DNA of 64,000 nucleotides, taken from Diadophis punctatus similis. Taxonomy: Eukaryota > Chordata > Lepidosauria > Squamata > Dipsadidae. Of the stretch, positions 57,681 to 64,000 are shown one piece after another; positions within the stretch are counted from its first letter, which is position 1, and each line of letters starts with the position of its first letter. The stretch covers positions 45,009,278 through 45,073,277 of the forward strand of contig JALIGW010000002.1 in the NCBI GenBank assembly GCA_023053685.1. The letters are read 5' to 3'. Position numbers and translations under genes: made by a program. The notes beneath the pieces are model-generated. The model ran no database searches and had not been told where the DNA came from. It saw nothing but the letters and a program-made list of their open reading frames with translations.

Positions 57681-58674
57681 GGGATGCCTTTTTTTATTGA
57701 TTGCAGATTTTGCACTCTCAGGGACTGGGTTTAGCAGCTTTTCCACAGAGGAGAAACTAAAAGGAAGTAAGGTGTTAAGAAACTCAGTTACAGCTGTGGC
57801 TGACTGCAGCATAAATTTAATTGTTTCAAGATCAATTGTCATTCCTAGGGATGGGGTGGGGGGAGAATGACAAACGGTTGAGTTAAATCTTCCTCATCTT
57901 CCAAAAAGTCATTTGGAACCTGTATCTTTCCTTTAATTAAATCTAGGGCATTTCTTTCCCTGTGTTTATCCAGATCTGATTTTGATGTTAACTCCTTTAA
58001 CATCAAGGTCAGAACAGGATAAATACAGGGAAAGACACATCCCTTTTACAGATAGTGGATGGTTGTGATTAGGAGGTTTAGAGTTTGTGCCATTTTCCCC
58101 TCACTGGCTTGGCTGTCCTCCCAGAATTAAACCAGGGATAGATACACAGTTATATAAAAAATATTGCTAGAATGTAAAATCTCCTTAAAAAGTTAAATTT
58201 GAAAAGCATTTATCAAAAAATAGACTTTTTAAAAGTTAGCACTATCCTTTTAGATCCATGCCTGCTAGAAAGCCGGGATATTTCTGTAAGCTCATTAGAA
58301 TATACTTTACAACAAAGAAGTTGTGAAAGGGGGTATAATATTGCCCATCTATTGTGGTACCTGCCCTTACTGAAAGAAGTATCTGCAACTTGAAGCAAGA
58401 TTCTAAATCTCTGCACAATTAGTTTCTCCTCAGTGACTTCATTCTGTACAGTCTCTACAGAGCAAGTCATTGCACCCTTGTCTTGTTTCGGATTTTCTCT
58501 CTGGTGAATCTCTGGCCTGTACTTCCTTTTGATCTTTTCAGGTTCTTTTTTGTTCCTTCTTTATAAATTTGCATTGATTAGCCTTTTAAATTGTGTACAA
58601 CACTCTAGGATACCAGAAAATCTTATAATTATCAAAAATTTAAAAATCTAGATATTCTAATTATTAAAGTAATA
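57681..58674. other. No recognisable feature
   Basis: About 1 kb, nothing recognised. Confidence 0.5.
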
Positions 58675-58676
58675 TA

Positions 58677-59252
58677 CGAGGGTGAGTCAAAATGTAATGC
58701 CATTTTCTTTAGGACAGGTATAATTACCAACGCAGGAACATGTAGCATACATAAAAATGAAACTGGTCATCTGTGAATCACATCCCTACTTCTCAACATA
58801 GTCACCGTTTCTCTCAATAGCAATGTTCCACCTTCGAATGAGAGCATGTATCCCTGCCTCGTAAAATTTTGTTGACTGTTCTTTGAGCCACTTCTTCACT
58901 GCAGTTTTCACTTCCTTGTCACTGGAATAATGTTTGCCTCTCAAATCCTCTTTCATGGGGCTATAATCTAAAGTATTGTCCTCAAACACATTTTGTAATC
59001 AACTGTGAATGTTCACAGGGGTTTCCCCCTCAGCAACAAGGAATTCAATCACTGCTCTTTGTTTTTGATGCAACTCTAAGGGGGAAGCCATTTTGAATTT
59101 TCCTTGTGAGTCTAAAAACCTGAAAAGTAAGAAACAAAATATTTCAGAACGTAAATGATATAATCATTTATAACTGGGAAAAGTTTCAGGTATTTTTATC
59201 AAAAACTTCACCTGAAATAAAGAAAATGGCATTACTTTTTGACTCACCCTCG
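58677..59252 (-). mobile_element. Internally deleted mariner element with transposase ends
   Basis: Termini CGAGGGTGAGTCAAAATGTA and TACTTTTTGACTCACCCTCG are ~30-bp inverted repeats continuing through ATGCCATTTTC. The left flank is TA; the right is CA, a likely mutated TA. On the minus strand a start near 59093 gives MASPLELHQKQRAVIEFLVA and then EGETPVNIHS, a mariner N-terminal helix-turn-helix. After a deletion, a frame at 58989-58786 gives MKEDLRGKHYSSDKEV and FYEAGIHALIRRWNIAIERN, the transposase C-terminus. The catalytic DD34D core between them is gone, so it cannot code for active enzyme. It could be moved only in trans. Confidence 0.9.
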
Positions 59253-59254
59253 CA

Positions 59255-60102
59255 TTTACTGCTTTAAATTTCACTGTATGAAGGCACTCTATATGAACAT
59301 GTGAACACTTTATCTGTAAGGGAAAAGCAGATAGAATTGGCTTAAATTGTTTTTGAGAACAATAAACAAGATGTCTTACAATATAGCTGGAGTAGAAACA
59401 CCAAGCCACATAAATAGAGATATCTGTTAACTGGGCCTTCTGCCTTTAATCTTCCATTTTATAATAACATTTGATCCTAAATATCAAATAAAAGAATGTG
59501 TTTATTGGACTTGGAAGAAATGATACAAGAGTATAATCAAGGGATATCTGCAAGTGAAAAATATATATCTAAATTTCATTGTGAAATTGGTAACTAGTTT
59601 CACATGAAATAGGGTAGTTTCATTTATGAGGTAAATTGAAAGTTGTTCCAATCTTCTGCAATTTCACATCAGTGCTGGAAGGCTGGCTTAGTAAAGGTGA
59701 AACCATTGAGAAACTGGATTTTAAAAAAATATTATTTGGGGTTTTTGTTGCTTTGAAATAAATGAGGCTGTTTTTCCCTGTTGGAAAACTTTTGCTACAG
59801 CTCTGCTGCTGGCTTTTAACTTTCAGGTTCTGTAAGAGAAATGTAAGCTTGTTGGCTTAGCAGTTCAGCTTCAGCAGCCCAGATTAAAGGGAAAGTGTAA
59901 TAATCCTGTAATTTGTCAATTTCCTGTTTCTATTCAACAAGGAGTTGGTGTGCAATGTCTATCCCACTCACGTATGTTTTCTTTTCCTTCTTACCCTCTT
60001 GGACGATGAATGTTATGGGGATATTTTCTTACTATGAGATCTGTTATAATTCAGGATGGAATGGCCATTTTTGCTTCTTGTTTTAGTATTTCAACTGAGC
60101 AG
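59255..60102. other. No recognisable feature
   Basis: AT-rich spacer. Confidence 0.5.
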
Positions 60103-60110
60103 GAATAAAG

Positions 60111-60414
60111 CAGTGGTGGGTTCCTACTGGTGCGGTGTGGAGCGCAGCTCCGGTAGGAGCCCGGCGATGACGTCATTTTCTGGCGCTTCTCCGCGTCCTG
60201 AGCTGTCGGGAAAAAGCCCTCCCACCCGCCCTTGTTTCAATACCGACCTTTATTCTTCCTCTGAAGCACAGCTGAGAAGCTCCTCAGCTGTGTTTCAACT
60301 TGTAATGTCGTCCTAAGCATGCACGGAAGTGAAATCGCCTGATGGAACGCGAGTTCACTTCTGCGCATGCTCGCGATGCGCACTGGTAGCGAAAATAACC
60401 GGAACCCTCCACTG
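60111..60414 (+). mobile_element. Non-autonomous hAT element (GGTGGGTTCCT family)
   Basis: Termini CAGTGGTGGGTTCCTACTGG and CCGGAACCCTCCACTG sit between perfect 8-bp duplications GAATAAAG (60103-60110, 60415-60422). It lacks the LTR found in its relative at 6429-7125 and so shows the empty site (CTCCCACCC followed by GCCCTTGTTTCAATACCGAC). Confidence 0.93.
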
Positions 60415-60534
60415 GAATAAAGCCATTCCTGGATTCCCTTCCAGCTGCTTTTGAAGGTTTGGGAAGTGAAAAGGATGGCAGTATGAAAATGCCTGCAGTT
60501 GACTCACATGGCAAACACTCATATGCTCCTCTTC

Positions 60535-60566
60535 TCTCCCCTCCTCCCCTCCCCTCCCCTCTCCTC
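60535..60566. repeat. (CTCCC)n short microsatellite
   Basis: Pyrimidine run of CTCCC/CCCCT units between two hAT insertions. Confidence 0.85.
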
Positions 60567-60601
60567 CTTATCCTTATCCCTCCCTTATATTACAGGAATA
60601 T

Positions 60602-61364
60602 CAGGGGCGGGTTCCTAATTTTTTTACTACCACTCTGTGGGCGTGGCTTATTTTGTGGGTGTGGCTTGTCAGTCATGTGACCGGGTGGATGTGGGCCTCG
60701 AGAGCTTGGCAGCGGCCGGAGAAGCAGGGGGGGCATTGCCCACCCGCAACGCAGGCCCCCACAGCGGGAGCAGCAAGACCGCAGTAGCGGTTCTTCTAGG
60801 AGGCTCCGTCCGGCCTCAATGCTTCTCCCCATTCGATGATCCTAGGCTCCTGCTGCCCGTTTCCCCTCCTCTCAGCAGCACGAGAAGCCTCGAACATGCA
60901 AAAATGCCTGGGATCATCACCGCGTGTTCATGGCTTCTCGGACTGCTGAAGGGAGGGGAATTGAGATAGATCCTGCTGTCCATTCCCTCTCCCCTCAGCA
61001 GCTCGAGAAGCCTCAAACGTGCAAAAATGCCTAGGATCATCACCGCACGTTCGTGGCTTCTCAGACTGCTGAAGGGAGGGGAATGGTGATAGCTCCTGCC
61101 GCCCGTTCTTTCAGCATCTCACGCGCTCCCTCAGCCATCCTCCCCTGCTTGGACTCACTGTGGGGTAGGAAGGCAGCGCATGTGCAGTGCCGGAAGCTCG
61201 GCTTCTGGGCATGCGCAGAAGAATTTTTTTTAAAAAATGTACATTTTTTAAAAAAAAATGGCAGCGCCCAGGCACCAGCAACTGACCGCACGGGTACTGT
61301 GACGTCACCAGCGGGCTGCTACCAGTGCTATAGAGTGGACCGCACTGGTAGGAACCCACCACTG
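60602..61364 (-). mobile_element. Chimeric non-autonomous hAT element with 123-bp tandem repeats
   Basis: Flanked by perfect 8-bp duplications AGGAATAT (60594-60601, 61365-61372). The left end (TTTTTTTACTACC, then GGGCGTGGCTTATTTTGTGG and GTCATGTGACCGGGTGG) follows the CAGTGGTGAAAT family (6000, 35280). The right end (ATGGCAGCGCCCAGGCACC, GACGTCACCAGCGGGCTGCT, GGAACCCACCACTG) follows the other family (62460). In the middle a 123-bp unit recurs from TCCTGCTG at 60848, 60971 and 61094 (two full copies and a partial third). Confidence 0.88.
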
Positions 61365-61372
61365 AGGAATAT

Positions 61373-62451
61373 GTATCCCTGAATATTGCCTACACTTACA
61401 TGACCATTATGAATAGCTGTATATAATTCACATCCTCAATGTGTAACTAAAATTAGAGCTAAAAATGTAGCTTTGTACATTTTTACCGCTGTTCATTCAT
61501 TATCTGGATTGTTTGCACAGCATTGTTGTATAATGTCTTATCAAATGGGATGTTCTTCATAGATTCTTAGGATGAGACTAGCTATCAAGGAAGCTTTTTT
61601 TCATTATATGGCTTGCTGGAAGGAATTATAAATGACTGGAATGACTGGCAGTTTCCCAAATGACCATTTCAAAAGGTCAACACATGTTATAGATTTTGGA
61701 ACTAAAGATTTGTCATCCTTTTTTTATATATACAAAGTCCATTTCAAACCCCAAATTGCAAAAATCAAAAGATTTGACTTTTGGTAAGTCCCATTGCTAT
61801 CTAAAAGCTGAACACATTTTTAATAAATAGCTAATATGGGATTAACCTTCCCCTGGTAAAGCCACATTCTAGTTCAATAATGTCTGATTAGATCAATTTA
61901 ACCTTTATGGTTTCTTTCCAGATTTGATTTGTGAGAAGCTTTTCAAGGAAAATGTAACAAACAGGATAAAAAGTCCATATGTGGCTCTCAGCATACATGC
62001 AAAGTAAAAAAAAAAGTCAAGGTGCTATTTATCATAGTAAGATGGTGTGTGGGGGAGTTATTATTTTTTCTGCCTTTGGAGGGGCAGGGGGAATTTTTCT
62101 TCTATTTTTTTTCTCACAACAGTTGTTGTGAGAGGTATGTTAAACTGAGGGTGAGCAACTAACTGAAAATCACCCAGTAAATTTAATCTGGGAGTCACTG
62201 GTATATCACGGGAAGCTTGCTCTAATTATAAAAAGTCAACAGTACTGATAACTGAAAATTTCAATGTCACTAATAACATATTAGGATCTTCCACTTTACA
62301 CTTCTGGGGGAGATATAGTGAACTGCAAACCAATAACCAACCAGCAAAGATCAAGAAACCAGTGGTAGACTAGACCCTTCAATTCTCTCCATATAAAGAC
62401 TCCAGATGGCTGCTGCTCATGAGGAGACTGCAAAGTAGCAATTTTCTGTGG
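61373..62451. other. No recognisable feature
   Basis: About 1.1 kb; nothing recognised. Confidence 0.5.
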
Positions 62452-62459
62452 GTTTGAAT

Positions 62460-62751
62460 CAGGGTTCAACTTACCTCGCTGCCGGTTCACTTCCCCTGCA
62501 CCGTGTGGCATGCGCAGTGCAACCCCCCCCCAAAAAGCTGAAAACAAAATGGTGACACATGCGCAGTGCTGGAAACTCGGCTTCTGCGCATGCGCAGAAA
62601 AAAAAATTCAGGAAAAAAAATTTCAAAAAAAAGATGGTGGCGCCCACGGATCAGCACAGACCAATCCGGTGCGGTGATGTCATTGTAACGTCACCAGCGG
62701 GTCTCTACCGGTTCAGGCAAACTGGTCCGAACCGGGAGAAACCCACCCCTG
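62460..62751 (-). mobile_element. Non-autonomous hAT element (GGTGGGTTCCT family)
   Basis: Left CAGGGTTCAACTTACC; right GGGAGAAACCCACCCCTG. Perfect 8-bp duplications GTTTGAAT (62452-62459, 62752-62759). The interior has two GCATGCGCAG-containing segments and an A-rich stretch. Confidence 0.93.
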
Positions 62752-62759
62752 GTTTGAAT

Positions 62760-63417
62760 GCCCGAAGACAAAGAGATTAACCATCTTGCTCACAACTGCA
62801 GCAGAGCCATTTAAAGGACACTAAATTCATAAGCCTCACTTTCGAATCACTTTCAGAAATTGCTTATTTTAACTATTTTAACCTATGAAAGATCTTTGGA
62901 ACTTCAAATTTTTCAAACTTGTAAATGCTGTGTGAGTCTGCCTTCAATGCTGAACTAAAGAAAAATTAATTATAAGCTTAAGAGCTTAAAGAATTTTATA
63001 TAAATAATATAAATAAACAGCAAAAAGCTAAATAATATTTTAATCATAGAAATGGACTAAGGTCCATATACATTTGGACTGTTGAAACTTTTATAACAAG
63101 ACTTTGGAATTAATTATAAAGAACAAATAGCTTCTCATGGGAAATAGATCTGTTTTGGTTTTTGGAAGGCATAACAGATAATAAATTGCATGATTTAAAA
63201 CGCGACACTAGAGGGGAGTAAAGATTTTAGATAGAGGGAAAATGCACTTATGAAGAATGAAGTCAGAAATTAGTAGCCACTATATCAACAAGGTCAATAA
63301 TAATGTCTGCTTCTATGGATAGACATGTCCAAACTATGTTATCAAAAAATGTAGAACAAATTTTATCTGCAAACACAGAGTAAATCTATAGCTGACAGGT
63401 GTTGCTATCCTATCTTC
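62760..63417. other. No recognisable feature
   Basis: AT-rich spacer. Confidence 0.5.
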
Positions 63418-63486
63418 CCTCAACTTTCGGGGTTGGACTAGATGACCTGCAAGGTCCCTTCTAACTCTGTTAAAACTCTGTTAGAT
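63418..63486 (+). repeat. CR1 LINE 3' end
   Basis: GGGGTTGGACTAGATGACCT and AAGGTCCCTTCTAACTCTG are the conserved CR1 3' UTR end, followed by an AACTCTGTTA-repeat tail. Only the last ~70 bp are present, a severe 5' truncation. Confidence 0.88.
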
Positions 63487-63539
63487 TCCTCTAAGAGAAT
63501 AAAGTGCATAACATATGTATGGAAACTTGCAAGAGGAAA

Positions 63540-64000
63540 TGGTTAACCACATAGGCTTATGCTAAGAAGCTTGCTGAAATGTCACAGATGTTGCTAGTGG
63601 TTCAATGGTTCAGATAGGTGGCTAGGTTAGGACTTGTGTTACAGGGCTGTACATCTAGCTGCAAGGAAGGAAATGGCCGACCACAGAATGTTCTTGACAT
63701 GCTCTAATACCTGCTTGCTTGGAAACGCAAATAGGGTTTACGTGAAGAAACACATAGGAAGCACGCAGCTATCAATAATGCTATTGGTCCTTGTAATGAA
63801 TGACACTTGCAAACCTCATCTGCGTATGAGGGTCTATATATTCTATTCTGCTAAGCAATAAATCGTCACTTCACCCAGAGAGATTTCGTGTCCGCAAGTT
63901 CTTTCTAGGATTGGCTCCGTGAGTGGCCCCACTTGGTTGTTGTGCCCAGGTGCCGTCCTGGAGAAGCCGTTCCTCCAGGAGCGGACTGCGGCACATCAAG
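63540..64000 (+). mobile_element. LTR, probably endogenous retrovirus, cut by window edge
   Basis: A TATA-like CTATATATT at about 63834 is followed by AATAAA at 63857, then a GC-richer R/U5-like stretch (GTGAGTGGCCCCACTTGG, CAGGTGCCGTCCTGGAGAAG). The poly(A) signal lies so near the TATA box that it would fall in U3, as in some alpha- or beta-type LTRs. The left boundary, primer-binding site and any internal genes are not seen. Confidence 0.5.

Noticed and set aside
59164..59409. 81-codon minus-strand frame beside the mariner
   Set aside because: It straddles the mariner terminus and unrelated flank; no transposase motif in this frame.
60846..61115. CRISPR-like array of regular repeats
   Set aside because: The 123-bp period is continuous tandem repetition without short repeats plus unique spacers, in a vertebrate transposon.

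Overview
This window looks like vertebrate, most probably squamate reptile (plausibly snake), non-coding DNA. The evidence is the repeat set. There are nine copies of the tRNA-headed SINE whose 3' end matches the Bov-B tail (Sauria-type). There are CR1/L3 and L2 LINE fragments, long (CTTC)n/(GAAA)n microsatellites, and many non-autonomous hAT elements with 8-bp target duplications. I find no complete protein-coding host gene, no functional RNA gene, and nothing prokaryotic. The longest reading frames are produced by microsatellites or lie inside transposons. One 104-nt open segment at 57368-57471 has a possible splice donor and is the only weak candidate host exon.

Layout. 0-7.2 kb: a SINE, two small hAT elements, a GC-rich hAT-related block, an old L2 piece, a TA-flanked element split by a SINE, and two hAT elements; the second hAT carries a nested solo LTR. 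8.1-9.6 kb: a CR1 reverse-transcriptase fragment on the minus strand, split by a SINE and by a palindromic hAT. 10-20 kb: TA-flanked short inverted-repeat elements, SINEs, one possible solo LTR and several hAT copies. 21-26 kb: an L2 copy interrupted by an LTR-like insert, a CR1 tail, then a 1.57-kb hAT holding a ~620-bp pyrimidine microsatellite and a ~250-bp GC-rich inverted repeat. 27-36 kb: a LINE 3' end, three full hAT copies and one truncated copy, an unclassified modular repeat, and a (CTTC)n block. 38-49 kb: LINE ends, LTR-like sequence, two intact hAT copies and one truncated one. 49-64 kb: a U2 snRNA fragment, an old CR1, a 5S-headed SINE, an L2 with a tetranucleotide tail, an internally deleted mariner, three hAT copies in one 2.6-kb cluster (one apparently chimeric), a CR1 tail, and an LTR cut by the window edge.

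These parts do not work together as a system. The window is a layered record of transposition. Nesting gives relative ages: CR1 and L2 are old; Sauria SINEs and TA-flanked elements come next; hAT elements land in SINEs and LINEs; the 6618-6945 LTR landed in a hAT. Between repeats lie AT-rich stretches of 0.5-1.8 kb in which I recognise nothing. All family assignments come from reading the sequence, without database comparison.
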